A stretch of 64,000 bases of DNA from contig LGRD01000004.1 of assembly GCA_001263235.1 (NCBI GenBank), positions 62,001-126,000 on the forward strand, written 5' to 3'. Numbering within the stretch: the first letter of the stretch is position 1; each line of letters begins with the position of its first letter. Shown piece by piece: positions 8,538-18,008 of this stretch. Source of the DNA: Methylibium sp. NZG (GTDB taxonomy: Bacteria; Pseudomonadota; Gammaproteobacteria; Burkholderiales; Burkholderiaceae_C). A program made the position numbers and the translations under genes. Below the pieces are notes generated by a model. That model searched no databases. It was given only the letters and a program-made list of their open reading frames with translations, and had not been told where the DNA came from.

Positions 8538-9785
8538 TTACGCAGGCAGCGCGCGGGCGCACGCGGCGGCGCTGGCCCAGGCCCACTGGAAGTTGTAGCC
8601 GCCGAGCCAGCCGGTCACGTCCACCACCTCGCCGATGAAGTACAGGCCGGGCACGCGCCGGCTCTGAAGCGTCTGCGAGCTCAGTTCGGTGGTGTCCACG
8701 CCACCGGCCGTGACCTCGGCCTTGCGGTAGCCCTCGGTGCCGCTGGGCACCAATTCCCAGGCGTGCAAGTGGCGCGCCAGCGACGCGAGGTCGCGGTCGC
8801 GAACGTCGGCCAGCGGCTGGTCGGCCGGGGCCTGGGCAAGCTTCGCTCGCGCGGCCAGCCAGGTGTCGGCCAGGCGACGCGGCATGTGCTCGGCCAACTC
8901 GTTGCCCAGCTGACGGCGCGAGTGGTGCTTGGCCTCGATCAGGGTTGCCTCCAGCCGCTGGCCCGGCAGCAGGTCGATGCGCAGCGCGCCACCAGGCCGC
9001 CAGAAGCTCGAAATCTGCAGGATCGCCGGCCCGCTCATGCCGCGGTGCGTGAACAGTAAGTCCTCGGTGAATCGGCCGGCCGACTTGCCGCTGCCGGTCT
9101 CGACCTGCGCCTGAAGCGACAAGCCCGCCAGCGCGACGAACGGCTCCCATGCGGCAGCATCGAATGTCAATGGCACCAGTGCCGGCCGCGTCTCGACGAT
9201 TCGGTGGCCGAACTGCCGCGCCAGCCGAAGGCCGAAGTCGCTCGCGCCGATCTTCGGGATGGACAAGCCGCCGGTGGCGACGACCACATTGGCCGCGCGC
9301 ACCGGGCCGCGGTCGGTGTCGATCTCGAAACCGCCCGCAGAGCCGGTCTTGGCCCCGCCGCCATCGGCCGGGTTCGCTTGGCGCACCTCGCGCACCTCGC
9401 ACGGTTGCCAACGCATCACCTGCTCCGGCGGGCATTCCGCCAGCAGCATTTCGATGATCGCCTCGCTCGGGCCATCGCAGAACAACTGGCCCTTGTGCTT
9501 CTCGTGCCAGGCGATGCGGTGCTTGTCGACCAGCGCGATGAAGTCCTGCGGCGTATAGCGCGCCAGCGCCGAGCGGCAGAAGTGCGGGTTGGCCGACAGA
9601 AACTGCGCTGGCGTCGTGTCGCGGTTGGTGAAGTTGCAGCGCCCGCCGCCGGAGATGCGGATCTTCTCGGCCACCTTCTCCGCGTGGTCGATCAACAGCA
9701 CCTTCAAGCCGCGCTGCCCGGCGATACCGGCGCAATGCAAGCCCGCAGCGCCGGCGCCGATCACGACGGCATCGAAGGCTTGCAT
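8538..9785 (-). CDS. YhiN/HI0933-family NAD(P)/FAD-dependent oxidoreductase
   Basis: 415 aa flavoprotein. The N-terminal Rossmann motif [13 protein letters not shown] binds [14 protein letters not shown] around residues 45-55 is the signature of the HI0933/YhiN family, and the C-terminal [19 protein letters not shown] motif closes the FAD site. The biological substrate of YhiN proteins is not established. The start codon overlaps the stop of the TetR-type regulator by one base (TGATG), so it is translationally coupled as the last gene of the leftward paa transcript; a role in the pathway is not implied by the family. Confidence 0.88.
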   Translation of the reverse strand: MQAFDAVVIGAGAAGLHCAGIAGQRGLKVLLIDHAEKVAEKIRISGGGRCNFTNRDTTPAQFLSANPHFCRSALARYTPQDFIALVDKHRIAWHEKHKGQLFCDGPSEAIIEMLLAECPPEQVMRWQPCEVREVRQANPADGGGAKTGSAGGFEIDTDRGPVRAANVVVATGGLSIPKIGASDFGLRLARQFGHRIVETRPALVPLTFDAAAWEPFVALAGLSLQAQVETGSGKSAGRFTEDLLFTHRGMSGPAILQISSFWRPGGALRIDLLPGQRLEATLIEAKHHSRRQLGNELAEHMPRRLADTWLAARAKLAQAPADQPLADVRDRDLASLARHLHAWELVPSGTEGYRKAEVTAGGVDTTELSSQTLQSRRVPGLYFIGEVVDVTGWLGGYNFQWAWASAAACARALPA

Positions 9786-10450
9786 CAGCGCAGAACCATC
9801 ACGGCGGGTACTTGCAGCCGCCGTTCTCGATCTTCGCCATCACGTGTCGCCGGCTCCTGCACCGCGCCCAAGCCGCCGAGGAACAGATCGGCCACGATCG
9901 GCGCCATCTGCTCGTGCGTCAGCGGGCCGTCGGGGCGCAGCCAAGTGAACATCCAGTTGATCATGCCGAACAGCAGCATCGTCAGCGGCTTGTCGAGCAC
10001 GCTGGCCCCGAGCTGCGGGCGAACTCGCGCAATGGCCTGCGCGAACGCTGCCACCACCTGGCGCTCGATGCCCAGCACGCGGTCGCGGTCGGTGGGGCTC
10101 AGGAACTTCACGTCCTGCGTCAGCACGCCGTGGTCGTGGCGCGCGAGGGCATATTCCTGCACGAAGCGCGCGATCATCTGGCGCAGCGTGTCGTGCGGGC
10201 TCAGCTCCAGCGCGCTCACTTCAGCCACCAACGCCTCCAGGCGACTGACGTGGCCCTCGGTGAGCTCCAGCAGCAGCTGGTACTTGTCGTCCACGTAGTG
10301 GTAGAGCAGCGGCTTGGAGATGCCGCAAGCGCGCGCCAAGTCGTTCATCGACGTGCCGGGGTAGCCTTGCGCCGCGAACAGTGCGGCTGCGGCACGCAGG
10401 ATGCTCTCGCGGTTGCCGTCGAAGTGGACCGAGCGGGCGCGCGCCATCAA
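9785..10450 (-). CDS. TetR/AcrR-family regulator, likely PaaR-type repressor of paa genes
   Basis: 221 aa. The N-terminal helix-turn-helix is clear (ILRAAAALFAAQGYPGTSMNDLA, ACGISKPLLYHYVDDK), followed by an all-helical ligand domain. It lies 40 bases after paaE and is coupled to the next gene. In betaproteobacteria TetR-type PaaR proteins repress paa genes and release DNA on binding phenylacetyl-CoA. The assignment here rests on that context plus a TetR-style palindrome upstream of paaG. Two adjacent ATG codons are possible starts. Confidence 0.85.
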   Translation of the reverse strand: MMARARSVHFDGNRESILRAAAALFAAQGYPGTSMNDLARACGISKPLLYHYVDDKYQLLLELTEGHVSRLEALVAEVSALELSPHDTLRQMIARFVQEYALARHDHGVLTQDVKFLSPTDRDRVLGIERQVVAAFAQAIARVRPQLGASVLDKPLTMLLFGMINWMFTWLRPDGPLTHEQMAPIVADLFLGGLGAVQEPATRDGEDRERRLQVPAVMVLR

Positions 10451-10490
10451 CAGGTGCCTTTGGGTCGAGCGCGATGGCAGCCAACGTCCA

Positions 10491-11561
10491 TCAGCGCTGG
10501 TCCAGCGTGATGACGACCCTGGCTGTCAGCGGGTGCGCCTGGCAGCACAGCACGAAGCCCTGCGACACCTCGGCTGGCGTGAGCGCGAAATTGCGGTCCA
10601 TGCGTACCTCGCCTTCGAGCAGCTTGCCCTTGCAGGTGGAGCACACGCCGGCCTTGCAGGCGTAGGGCACGTCCAGCCCGCTGCGGCGTACCGCGTCGAG
10701 GATCGACGCGTCGCTGAGGCGGAACTCCACATCTCGCGCAAAGCCGTCGATCACCAGGCTCACCTGCGCGTGGTCGGTGTCGCGCGGTTCGATGCGGTGG
10801 GCGGTGGCCGCCAGGCCAGGGTGCGCGTCACCGAAGCGTTCGACGTGGACATGCTCCGCCTCCACACCGGCCGCCTGCAACGCGACAACGGCGTCGTCGA
10901 TCATGCCGGCCGGGCCGCAAACGAACGCCTCGTCCACCGTGGCCGCAGGCACCAGCGTGCGCAGGAAGGTTTCGATCCGCTGTGCATCGAGGCGGCCGTT
11001 GAACAGCGCCGCGTCCTGGCTCTCGCGCGAGAACACGTGGTGGATGGCCAGGCGCGCCAGGTGGCGGTTCTTCAGGTCGTCGAGCTCGTCGCGGAACATC
11101 GTGCTGGCCAGGCGCCGGTTGCCGTAGATCAGCGTGCAGCGGGTGTGGGGCTCGCGCGCAAGCATGGCCTTGATCAGCGACAGCATCGGCGTGATGCCGC
11201 TGCCCGCCGCGATGAACAGCACGTGGCGCTGCGCCGCTTCGTCAATCGGCACGAAGAAGCGCCCCTGCGGCGGCAGCACGTCGAGCGTCTGCCCGACCTG
11301 CAGCGATTGCGCCGCCCAGCCCGAGAACGCGCCGCCGGGCAGCAGCCGGATACCGACGCGCAGCCGCTCATTCGGTGCGCTGCAGATCGAGTAGGAGCGG
11401 CGCAGGTCCTCGCCGCCGACGATTGCGCGCAGCGTGAGGTACTGGCCGGGTGTGTAGGCGAACGTCTCGCGCAGCGCGTCGGGTACGTCGAAGCCGACGA
11501 TCAGCGCGTCGGCGTCGGCATGCCGGCTGGTCACGCGCAGGGGGTGGAAGGCGATGCTCAT
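10491..11561 (-). CDS. paaE: Phenylacetyl-CoA 1,2-epoxidase reductase subunit PaaE
   Basis: 356 aa. The N-terminal ferredoxin-NADP reductase part has the flavin-binding RRSYSICS and the NAD(P)H-binding AAGSGITPMLS motifs. The C-terminal plant-type [2Fe-2S] ferredoxin has CKAGVCSTCKGKL and a fourth Cys in LCCQAHP. The protein passes electrons from NADPH to the PaaA di-iron oxygenase. The length is close to that of E. coli PaaE. It is 15 bases after paaD in the operon. Confidence 0.96.
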   Translation of the reverse strand: MSIAFHPLRVTSRHADADALIVGFDVPDALRETFAYTPGQYLTLRAIVGGEDLRRSYSICSAPNERLRVGIRLLPGGAFSGWAAQSLQVGQTLDVLPPQGRFFVPIDEAAQRHVLFIAAGSGITPMLSLIKAMLAREPHTRCTLIYGNRRLASTMFRDELDDLKNRHLARLAIHHVFSRESQDAALFNGRLDAQRIETFLRTLVPAATVDEAFVCGPAGMIDDAVVALQAAGVEAEHVHVERFGDAHPGLAATAHRIEPRDTDHAQVSLVIDGFARDVEFRLSDASILDAVRRSGLDVPYACKAGVCSTCKGKLLEGEVRMDRNFALTPAEVSQGFVLCCQAHPLTARVVITLDQR

Positions 11562-11576
11562 GGCGGCATTTGCATC

Positions 11577-12092
11577 TCAGATCGGCTTGAAATAGTCGAA
11601 CGGCTCGCGGCAGGCGAGGCAGCGGTAGAGCGCCTTGCACGCGGTCGAGCCGAAGGCCGAGAGCTGTTCGGTGCGTGTGCTGTCGCAGCGCGGGCAGGGC
11701 ACGTCGCGAGGATGGAAGCGCAGTGGCTGCACGCCCAGCGGCGCGCCGGCCAGGTGCGGTGGCGCGATGCCGTAGCGGCGCAGCTTCTCGGCCGCGGCCG
11801 GGGCGATCCAGTCGGTCGTCCAGGCCGGTGCGAGTTGCATGCGCACGTTCACGCGCTCGGCGCCTGCAGCCAGCAGGGCTTCGACGATCGCGTCGCGGAT
11901 CGCTTCGGTGGCCGGGCAGCCCGAGTAGGTGGGTGTGACGATCACATCCGCCTGGTTGCCGTCCAACCGAACATCGCGCACGATGCCGAGTTCGACCACC
12001 GACAGCACCGGCACCTCGGGGTCGAGCACGCCGTCGAGCACGGCCCACGCCGCCTCGCGCGTCAGTGGTGGCGCCAGCAACTCGCTCACCAC
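11577..12092 (-). CDS. paaD: Phenylacetate degradation protein PaaD
   Basis: 171 aa. The N-terminal MIP18/DUF59 domain (DPEVPVLSVVELGIVRDV, TPTYSGCPAT) resembles iron-sulfur assembly factors. The C-terminal zinc-ribbon-like part has CPRCDST and CLACREPFDYFKPI. PaaD is thought to help mature or keep the PaaABCE epoxidase active. Start and paaC stop overlap by seven bases, consistent with coupled translation. Confidence 0.95.
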   Translation of the reverse strand: MVSELLAPPLTREAAWAVLDGVLDPEVPVLSVVELGIVRDVRLDGNQADVIVTPTYSGCPATEAIRDAIVEALLAAGAERVNVRMQLAPAWTTDWIAPAAAEKLRRYGIAPPHLAGAPLGVQPLRFHPRDVPCPRCDSTRTEQLSAFGSTACKALYRCLACREPFDYFKPI

Positions 12093-12862
12093 ACCGCCCC
12101 TGGAAAGGCGCGCGGCAGCGCCTGCATCTCGGCCAGCAGCGGTCCCATGTGCTCGCTGTGCACGCCGCGCTTGCCGGTGGACACGAACGGCGTGTCGGCC
12201 GGCGCAGCGAGGCCAGCCTCACGCAGCACCGGCTCGACCAGGCCGAGCCACGCCGGCTTCAGGCTGTCCCACGCCGGGCCCAGCCCGCCGACCGTGGCGG
12301 CGGCATCGACTTCGTCGGCCGCGAACCACTCGGCCGTGTAGGGCCACAGATCGCCGAGCGCCTGGGCCATGCGCCGGTGCGACTCGTCGGTGCCGTCGCC
12401 CAGGCGCACCACCCAGTCGGCGGTGTGGCGCAAGTGGTAGCGGCTCTCCTTCAGGCTCTTCGCGGCGATCGCGGCGAGCGGCTCGTGGCGCGAGCCGGCC
12501 AGCGCTGCCCACAGCGCATTCATGAAAGCCGACCACAGGAAGCAGCGCAACACCGTGCGCGCAAAGTCGCCGCTGGGCAGCTCCAGCATCGTCACGTTGC
12601 GGAAGTCGCGCTCCAGGCGCTGGAACGCGAGCGCGTCTTCATCGCGGCCACGGCCTTCGACTTCGCCCGCCAGCGTCAGCGTCAAACGTGCCTGGCCGAT
12701 GTGGTCGAGCGCGATGTTGGTCAGCGCAATGTCTTCTTCGAGCACCGGCGCGTGGCCGCACCATTCAGCCAGCCGCTGGCCGTGGATGAGGCACGAGTCG
12801 GCGATGCGCAGCACATACGCAGCGGCCAGCGGGTCGGCCGCTATGTTCACGGTCGTGCTCAC
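12086..12862 (-). CDS. paaC: Phenylacetyl-CoA 1,2-epoxidase structural subunit PaaC
   Basis: 258 aa helical ferritin-like protein, the non-catalytic partner of PaaA in the PaaAC core of the epoxidase. Recognisable blocks are YVLRIADSCLIHGQRLAEWCGHAP, DIALTNIALDHIGQAR and SLKESRYHLRHTADWV. I chose GTG 12862, which overlaps the paaB stop in GTGA and matches the family N-terminus; no ATG is suitable. The protein lacks the full di-iron ligand set, as expected for PaaC. Confidence 0.95.
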   Translation of the reverse strand: MSTTVNIAADPLAAAYVLRIADSCLIHGQRLAEWCGHAPVLEEDIALTNIALDHIGQARLTLTLAGEVEGRGRDEDALAFQRLERDFRNVTMLELPSGDFARTVLRCFLWSAFMNALWAALAGSRHEPLAAIAAKSLKESRYHLRHTADWVVRLGDGTDESHRRMAQALGDLWPYTAEWFAADEVDAAATVGGLGPAWDSLKPAWLGLVEPVLREAGLAAPADTPFVSTGKRGVHSEHMGPLLAEMQALPRAFPGAVW

Positions 12863-13140
12863 ATGTGGTCCAGGTCGGCGGGCAACTTGTAGAAAGTCGG
12901 GTGGCGGTACACCTTGCTCTCGGCCGGCTCGAAGAACATGTCCTTGGTGTCGGGGTCGCTCGCGACGATCTGGTCCGAGCGCACCACCCACACGCTGGCG
13001 CCTTCCTGGCGTCGGGTGTAAACGTCGCGCGCGAGCTGGATCGCCATCGCCGCGTCGCTGGCGTGCAGGCTGCCGCAATGTTTGTGGTCCAACCCGCTCT
13101 TGCTGCGGATGAAGACTTCCCACAAGGGCCACTCGTTCAT
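12859..13140 (-). CDS. paaB: Phenylacetyl-CoA 1,2-epoxidase subunit PaaB
   Basis: 93 aa, the usual PaaB length. It starts [21 protein letters not shown] and has the conserved GSLHASDAAMAIQLARDVYTRR stretch and the WVVRSDQIVASDP segment. PaaB bridges PaaAC units and helps electron transfer. It is coupled by four-base overlaps on both sides: to the mandelate racemase-like gene upstream (ATGA) and to paaC downstream (GTGA). Confidence 0.96.
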   Translation of the reverse strand: MNEWPLWEVFIRSKSGLDHKHCGSLHASDAAMAIQLARDVYTRRQEGASVWVVRSDQIVASDPDTKDMFFEPAESKVYRHPTFYKLPADLDHM

Positions 13141-14225
13141 GCTGCCTCCAGATACCGCTCGACCGCTGCTTCGTTCCATTCGATGCCGATGCCGGGGCGC
13201 TGGCTCGGCCAGACCTTGCCGTCGGCGATGACCGGCGGCTCGGCGATCACCGGGTTGGACCAGTCGCACCACTCCAGCCATTCGGCGTTCGGCGTTGCCG
13301 CCAACAGGTGCGCGCTGACCTCGGGGAACAGGTGGCTCGACACGGCCAGCCCCGCGTCGCTGGCAATCTGCGCCACTTCGGCCCAGGGCGTGATGCCGCC
13401 GATCTTCATCACATCTGGCATCAGCCGGTCCGTCGCGCCGGCCGCGACCGCATTGCGGAATTCGAGCGGCCCCCACCAGTTCTCGCCCGCCTGGATCGGT
13501 GTTTCGACCGCGTAGCGGATGCGCGCGTGCCCGGCAAAGTCTTCAGCGATCGTCGGCTCCTCGATCCAACCGAGGCCGAGCGCGTCGAGCGCGCGACAGC
13601 GTGCGATGGCCTCATCGACCGAGAGCGACTGGTTGTAGTCGACCATCACCGCACCGCTCGTGCCGACAGCGGCGCGCAGCTCGCCGACGACGCTCGCGTC
13701 TTCGTCCACCGTCGCATAGCCGATCTTCGCCTTGACCGCGCGAAAGCCGGCCGCCACACCCGCCTCGGCCTCGCGGCGCGCGCCCGCGCGGCCAGATTGC
13801 CCCACCGGCGCGTAGCCCCGCGTCCCACGGCGCTCGCCGCCGAGCAACTTGTACAGCGGCTCGTTCGCAGCGCGGCAGGCCACGTCCCAGGCGGCCATGT
13901 CGATCAGAGCCAGCGCGATGGTGGTGAACCCGTGCGGCCCGATCAGCCGAAAGCGCTTGCGCAGCGCCGCATGCAGTTCGGCCGGCCGGCAGGGCTGGCC
14001 GACCACGAGTGGCGCGAGGTCGCGCACCAACCGCGCGATCGAGGGCGCGTAGGTCATCGAATAGGTGAACACATAGGCGTGGCCGACGATGCCGGCGTCG
14101 GTTTTCAGGTCGGCCAGCAGCATCGGAAAACTCGCCACCAAGCCGCCCGCCGTGGCATGCGGCGTGGCCAGGGGCGGGTTGACGACGCGAACCGTGAACC
14201 CGGTGATCGTCGGCGCGTCGCTCAT
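13137..14225 (-). CDS. Mandelate racemase-subgroup enolase superfamily enzyme within paa operon
   Basis: 362 aa, the size of mandelate racemase. Every catalytic residue of Pseudomonas putida mandelate racemase has a counterpart shifted by one: KxK at K165/K167, metal ligands D196, E222 and E248, the D271-H298 dyad and E318. Motifs are [38 protein letters not shown] and SSHLFPE, all very close to that enzyme. It should abstract the alpha-proton of a 2-hydroxy or similar carboxylate; mandelate itself is a guess. It sits between paaA and paaB, overlapping each by four bases, so it is made with the epoxidase. This is not a standard paa gene. Confidence 0.88.
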   Translation of the reverse strand: MSDAPTITGFTVRVVNPPLATPHATAGGLVASFPMLLADLKTDAGIVGHAYVFTYSMTYAPSIARLVRDLAPLVVGQPCRPAELHAALRKRFRLIGPHGFTTIALALIDMAAWDVACRAANEPLYKLLGGERRGTRGYAPVGQSGRAGARREAEAGVAAGFRAVKAKIGYATVDEDASVVGELRAAVGTSGAVMVDYNQSLSVDEAIARCRALDALGLGWIEEPTIAEDFAGHARIRYAVETPIQAGENWWGPLEFRNAVAAGATDRLMPDVMKIGGITPWAEVAQIASDAGLAVSSHLFPEVSAHLLAATPNAEWLEWCDWSNPVIAEPPVIADGKVWPSQRPGIGIEWNEAAVERYLEAA

Positions 14226-15280
14226 GCGGCGGCTTTCTCGGCAGCTTGTTTGGCTGCTTGTGTGGCTGCTTGTTTGGCAGCCTGCTTGGTGGCTTGTTTG
14301 TGCGAGTACGCCAACGCCGCCTCGCGCACCCAGGCGCCGTCGTCCCACGCTTTCACGCGCGCGGCCAGCCGCTCCTTGTTGCACGGGCCGTGGCCGCCCA
14401 CGACGTTCCAGAACTCGGCCCAGTCGATGGCGCCGTAGTCGTGCGCGCCGCGCGCCTCGTTCCAATGCAGCGCGGGGTCGGGCAGCGTCACGCCCAGCAG
14501 CTTGGCTTGCGGCACGCAGGCATCGACGAAGGTCTGGCGCAGCTCGTCGTTGGAGTTGCGCTTGATGCCCCAGCGCATCGACTGCGCGCTGTGGGTCGAC
14601 TCGGCATCCGGTGGCCCGAACATCATCAGGCTCGGCCACCACCAGCGGTTCACCGCGTCCTGCACCATGTCGTGCTGCTGCGCCGTGCCGTGCGTCATCA
14701 TCGTCAGCAGCGACTCGAAACCCTGGCGCTGGTGGAACGACTCTTCCTTGCACACCCGCACCATCGCGCGTGCGTACGGGCCGTACGAGCAGCGGCACAG
14801 CGGCACCTGGTTCATGATCGCCGCGCCGTCGACCAGCCAGCCGATCACGCCCACGTCGGCCCAGCTCAGCGTCGGGTAGTTGAAGATCGAGCTGTACTTG
14901 GCGCGGCCCGAATGCAGCGCGTCCACCAACTGGTCGCGCGACACGCCCAGCGTCTCGGCAGCCGCATACAAGTACAGCCCGTGGCCGGCTTCGTCCTGCA
15001 CCTTGGCCAGCAGGATGGCCTTGCGCTTGAGCGTGGGCGCGCGGCTGATCCAGTGGCCCTCGGGCAGCATGCCGACGATCTCGGAGTGCGCATGCTGGCT
15101 GATCTGGCGCACCAGCGTCTTGCGGTAGTGCTCGGGCATCCAGTCTTTCGCCTCGATGTATTCGCCGGCTTCGATGCGGGCTTCGAACGCCGCCTCGCGC
15201 TGCTGATCTTCAACCGACTTGACGGCCTGGACCTGCGACTTCGCTTCGCGGGCCATCGTGTCCATCGCTTGGGTGTACAT
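14222..15280 (-). CDS. paaA: Phenylacetyl-CoA 1,2-epoxidase catalytic subunit PaaA
   Basis: 352 aa di-iron oxygenase subunit that forms the ring 1,2-epoxide of phenylacetyl-CoA. Ferritin-like motifs are present: [13 protein letters not shown] and [13 protein letters not shown] supply E-x-x-H ligands. The family start follows the ATG at 15280. The protein is about 40 residues longer than E. coli PaaA because of a C-terminal tail of about 26 residues made of near-repeats of K/T-Q-A-A (14225-14300). The stop overlaps the mandelate racemase-like start (ATGA), and paaK ends four bases upstream. Confidence 0.95.
   Translation of the reverse strand: MYTQAMDTMAREAKSQVQAVKSVEDQQREAAFEARIEAGEYIEAKDWMPEHYRKTLVRQISQHAHSEIVGMLPEGHWISRAPTLKRKAILLAKVQDEAGHGLYLYAAAETLGVSRDQLVDALHSGRAKYSSIFNYPTLSWADVGVIGWLVDGAAIMNQVPLCRCSYGPYARAMVRVCKEESFHQRQGFESLLTMMTHGTAQQHDMVQDAVNRWWWPSLMMFGPPDAESTHSAQSMRWGIKRNSNDELRQTFVDACVPQAKLLGVTLPDPALHWNEARGAHDYGAIDWAEFWNVVGGHGPCNKERLAARVKAWDDGAWVREAALAYSHKQATKQAAKQAATQAAKQAAEKAAA
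14223..14300. repeat. Degenerate tandem repeat encoding Lys/Gln/Ala tail of PaaA
   Basis: On the + strand GCTGCTTGTTTG-like units recur with small changes (for example gcttgtttggctgcttgtg). In the paaA frame they encode repeated KQAA/TQAA. The periodicity is roughly 12 bp, suggesting slippage-driven expansion. Confidence 0.7.
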
Positions 15281-15284
15281 GCCG

Positions 15285-16592
15285 TCAGCCTTTCTGTCGT
15301 TTGTCGATGACTCGGCGTGCCTTGCCGACCAGGGTGCGTTCAATCGAATCGGGCGCGCCCACGTGCACCTGCGCACTCACGCCGACCATCGTTTTGATGC
15401 GCTGCTGCAGCCACGCCGCAGCGTCGCTCGCGTTCGCTTCGACGCCGGGCAGCAACTCGGCGCGCACCTCGATGGCGTCGAGCGGCCCGTCGCGCGTCAC
15501 GACGATCTGGTACTGCCCGGCCAGCTTGCCGTGCTGCAGCACCAGCTCCTCGATCTGTGTGGGAAACACGTTGACGCCGCGGATGATCAGCATGTCGTCG
15601 CTGCGGCCGACGATCTTGCCCATGCGGCGCATGCTGCGCGCGGTCGGCGGCAAGAGGCGCGTCAGGTCGCGCGTGCGGTAGCGCACCACCGGCAGCGCCT
15701 GCTTGGTCAATGTGGTGAACACCAGTTCGCCTTCGCTCCCCTCGGGCAAGACTTCGCCCGTGTCGGGGTCGATGATCTCCGGGTAGAAGTGGTCTTCCCA
15801 GATCACCGGCCCGTCCTTCGACTCGATGCACTCGTTGGCCACGCCTGGGCCCATCACCTCGCTCAGGCCGTAGATGTCCACCGCGTCGATGTCGGCGCCG
15901 GCCTCGACTTCGCGGCGCAGCGCCTCCGTCCACGGCTCGGCGCCGAAGATGCCGACCTGTACCGACATCTGGCGCGGGTCCAGCCCCTGGCGCCGGAACT
16001 CTTCGATGATCACCTGCATGTAGCTCGGCGTGACCATGATGATGTGCGGCTTGAAGTCGTTGATGAGCTGCACCTGCTTCTCCGTCTGCCCGCCCGACAT
16101 CGGGATGACGGTGCAACCCAGCCGCTCGGCGCCGTAGTGCGCGCCCAGCCCGCCGGTGAACAGGCCGTAGCCATAGGCCACGTGCACGATGTCGCCGCGG
16201 CGCCCGCCGGAGGCGCGGATCGAGCGTGCCATCAGGTTCGCCCAGGTGTCGATGTCGGCCTGCGTGTAGCCCACCACCGTCGGCTTGCCGGTGGTGCCGG
16301 ACGACGCATGCACCCGCACCACCTGCTCGCGCGGCACCGCGAACATGCCGAACGGGTAGTTGGCGCGCAGGTCGTGCTTGGTGGTGAAGGGAAACTTCGC
16401 CAGGTCCGCCAGCGACTTCAGGTCCGACGGGTGCACACCGCGCTGTTCGAACGCGGCGCGGTAGTGCGGCACGTAGTCAAAGGCGTGTTGCAGCGACCAC
16501 TTCAAGCGCTGCAGCTGCAAGGCTTGCAGCTCGTCGCGGCTGGCGGTTTCGATCGGCTCCAGCTCGCCGGCTTGCGGGCGCTTCACGGGCAT
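15285..16592 (-). CDS. paaK: Phenylacetate-CoA ligase
   Basis: 435 aa AMP-forming ligase that activates phenylacetate to phenylacetyl-CoA, the pathway entry step. The P-loop-like [15 protein letters not shown], the [12 protein letters not shown] block and [20 protein letters not shown] near the C-terminus are diagnostic. I chose ATG 16592 because AAAGGA lies 8 bases upstream and homologues begin here; an in-frame ATG at 16640 would overlap paaI. It follows paaI by 44 bases and precedes paaA by 4. Confidence 0.96.
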   Translation of the reverse strand: MPVKRPQAGELEPIETASRDELQALQLQRLKWSLQHAFDYVPHYRAAFEQRGVHPSDLKSLADLAKFPFTTKHDLRANYPFGMFAVPREQVVRVHASSGTTGKPTVVGYTQADIDTWANLMARSIRASGGRRGDIVHVAYGYGLFTGGLGAHYGAERLGCTVIPMSGGQTEKQVQLINDFKPHIIMVTPSYMQVIIEEFRRQGLDPRQMSVQVGIFGAEPWTEALRREVEAGADIDAVDIYGLSEVMGPGVANECIESKDGPVIWEDHFYPEIIDPDTGEVLPEGSEGELVFTTLTKQALPVVRYRTRDLTRLLPPTARSMRRMGKIVGRSDDMLIIRGVNVFPTQIEELVLQHGKLAGQYQIVVTRDGPLDAIEVRAELLPGVEANASDAAAWLQQRIKTMVGVSAQVHVGAPDSIERTLVGKARRVIDKRQKG

Positions 16593-16636
16593 GGTTCGGT
16601 CCTTTGGGGCGGATGTGTTCAGGCGAGGCAAGTCGC

Positions 16637-17086
16637 TCAAGGAACGACGGGCTTGCCCTTGATGCGGTACGAGCGGCCGCGGAACACCGCCACCCGCTCG
16701 CCGGCCTGGTTGCGCACGTCCACGTCGTACAGGCCGAGCCGGCCCGTCTGCGAGACCACGCCAGCACGCGCCAGCAACTCGTCGCCGGTACGCGCCGGCG
16801 CGAGCAGGTCCACGTCGAAGCCCGAGGCCACCGTCAGCTCGTTGTACGAATTGCAGGCGTAGGCGAACGCCATGTCGGCCAGCGTCGTGATCAGCCCACC
16901 CTGGCAGCTGCCGAAGCCGTTGAGCATGTCGGCGCGCACCGTCATCGCCACACTCGCGTGGCCGGGCGAGATCGACAGCACGCGCATGCCCAGCGTGTGC
17001 GCGGCGGCGTCGGTGGCGTACATGCCGTCGCGCACGCGCTCGGCGGTGGCTTGGGGATCGGCTGCTGATGCTGCTGATGTTTCCAA
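16637..17086 (-). CDS. paaI: Hydroxyphenylacetyl-CoA thioesterase PaaI
   Basis: 149 aa hotdog-fold thioesterase. The catalytic region reads GGLITTLADMAFAYACNS, with the Asp typical of PaaI, and the strand GHASVAMTVRADMLNGFG precedes it. PaaI hydrolyses stalled aryl-CoA intermediates and so frees CoA. It sits between paaG and paaK with gaps of 31 and 44 bases. Confidence 0.93.
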   Translation of the reverse strand: METSAASAADPQATAERVRDGMYATDAAAHTLGMRVLSISPGHASVAMTVRADMLNGFGSCQGGLITTLADMAFAYACNSYNELTVASGFDVDLLAPARTGDELLARAGVVSQTGRLGLYDVDVRNQAGERVAVFRGRSYRIKGKPVVP

Positions 17087-17117
17087 GGGCGGCTCGGTCG
17101 AGTAACTCGTGCTTGAC

Positions 17118-17927
17118 TCAGCGGTCGCTGAACGTCGGCGCCCGCTTGGCGAAGAACGCGCTCACGCCCTCGATGTAGTCGGCACTCATGCCCAGGCGGC
17201 CCTGCACCTCGGCCTCCATGCTCAGCGCATCGGCGAAGCTCATGCGGTCGGACCGCGCCATTGCGCGGCGCGTCTCGGCCAGCGCGCGCAGCGGCATCGC
17301 GGCCAGTCGCTCGGCCAGTGCCTTCGTCTCGGCGGCGAGCGTGGCGTCGTCGACACAGCGCCAGATCAACCCGATGCGCTCAGCCTGCTCGGCCGGCAGC
17401 TTGTCGCCCAGCATCGCCAGCGCCATCGCGTTGGCGCGGCCCACCAGGCGCGGCAGCAGCCAGGTGCCGCCGACGTCGGGGATCAGCCCGATCTTCGAGA
17501 ACGCCTGGATGAACGAGGCTGATCGCGCGGCGATGACGATGTCGCAGGAGAGCGCCACGTTGGCCCCGGCGCCGGCGGCCACGCCGTTCACCGAGGCCAG
17601 CACCGGCACGGGGAAGTCGGCCAGCAACATCGCCAGCGGCTTGTAGCGCCGCTCGATCAACTCGCCGATGTTCTTCTGCGTGGCCCCTGGTGCCATGTCG
17701 GGCGCGATTTCGGGGTCCGAGAGATCTTGCCCGGCGCAAAAGCCGCGGCCCGAACCAGTCAGCACCACGCAGCGCACGGTGGCGTCGCGGGCAGCAGCCG
17801 TTAACTCGTGCAGCAGCGCCTCGTGCATCGCGCCGGTGAAGCTGTTCAACGCGTGAGGGCGGTTCAGCGCCAGCGTCAACACGGGGCCGTTTTGGTGACG
17901 CAGAACGAGCGGGTCGGTGGGGTCCAT
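17118..17927 (-). CDS. paaG: 1,2-epoxyphenylacetyl-CoA isomerase PaaG
   Basis: 269 aa crotonase-family enzyme that converts the epoxide to the oxepin-CoA. Oxyanion-hole regions are visible (GRGFCAGQDLSD and NGVAAGAGANVALSCDIVIAA), and KIGLIPDVGGTWLLPRLVG is typical of PaaG. I chose ATG 17927 from the family start (DPLVLRHQNGPVLTLALNRP); the frame is open 60 bases upstream. It is the first gene of the leftward paa operon. Other crotonases such as PaaF are alternatives, but the Asp of IPDVGG favours PaaG. Confidence 0.92.
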   Translation of the reverse strand: MDPTDPLVLRHQNGPVLTLALNRPHALNSFTGAMHEALLHELTAAARDATVRCVVLTGSGRGFCAGQDLSDPEIAPDMAPGATQKNIGELIERRYKPLAMLLADFPVPVLASVNGVAAGAGANVALSCDIVIAARSASFIQAFSKIGLIPDVGGTWLLPRLVGRANAMALAMLGDKLPAEQAERIGLIWRCVDDATLAAETKALAERLAAMPLRALAETRRAMARSDRMSFADALSMEAEVQGRLGMSADYIEGVSAFFAKRAPTFSDR

Positions 17928-17990
17928 GGGGCGTTGCGGCAGGCGTTTGCGACAGTTGGCGTGGCGAGCAAAAGCCGTCGCCGGCAATTC

Positions 17991-18008
17991 GTCGACCGAT
18001 CAGTCAAC
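17991..18008. promoter_or_regulatory. TetR-type palindromic operator upstream of paaG
   Basis: An 18-bp imperfect palindrome (GTCGACCGATCAGTCAAC, 7 of 9 positions paired) lies 63 bases before paaG. On the paaG strand its right end contains TTGACT, which could be a -35 box, although no convincing -10 follows. Binding by the operon's TetR-type regulator is an inference. Confidence 0.5.

Noticed and set aside
10401-12341. 646-residue open frame on the + strand
   Set aside because: Antisense to paaE and paaD, both complete and recognised.
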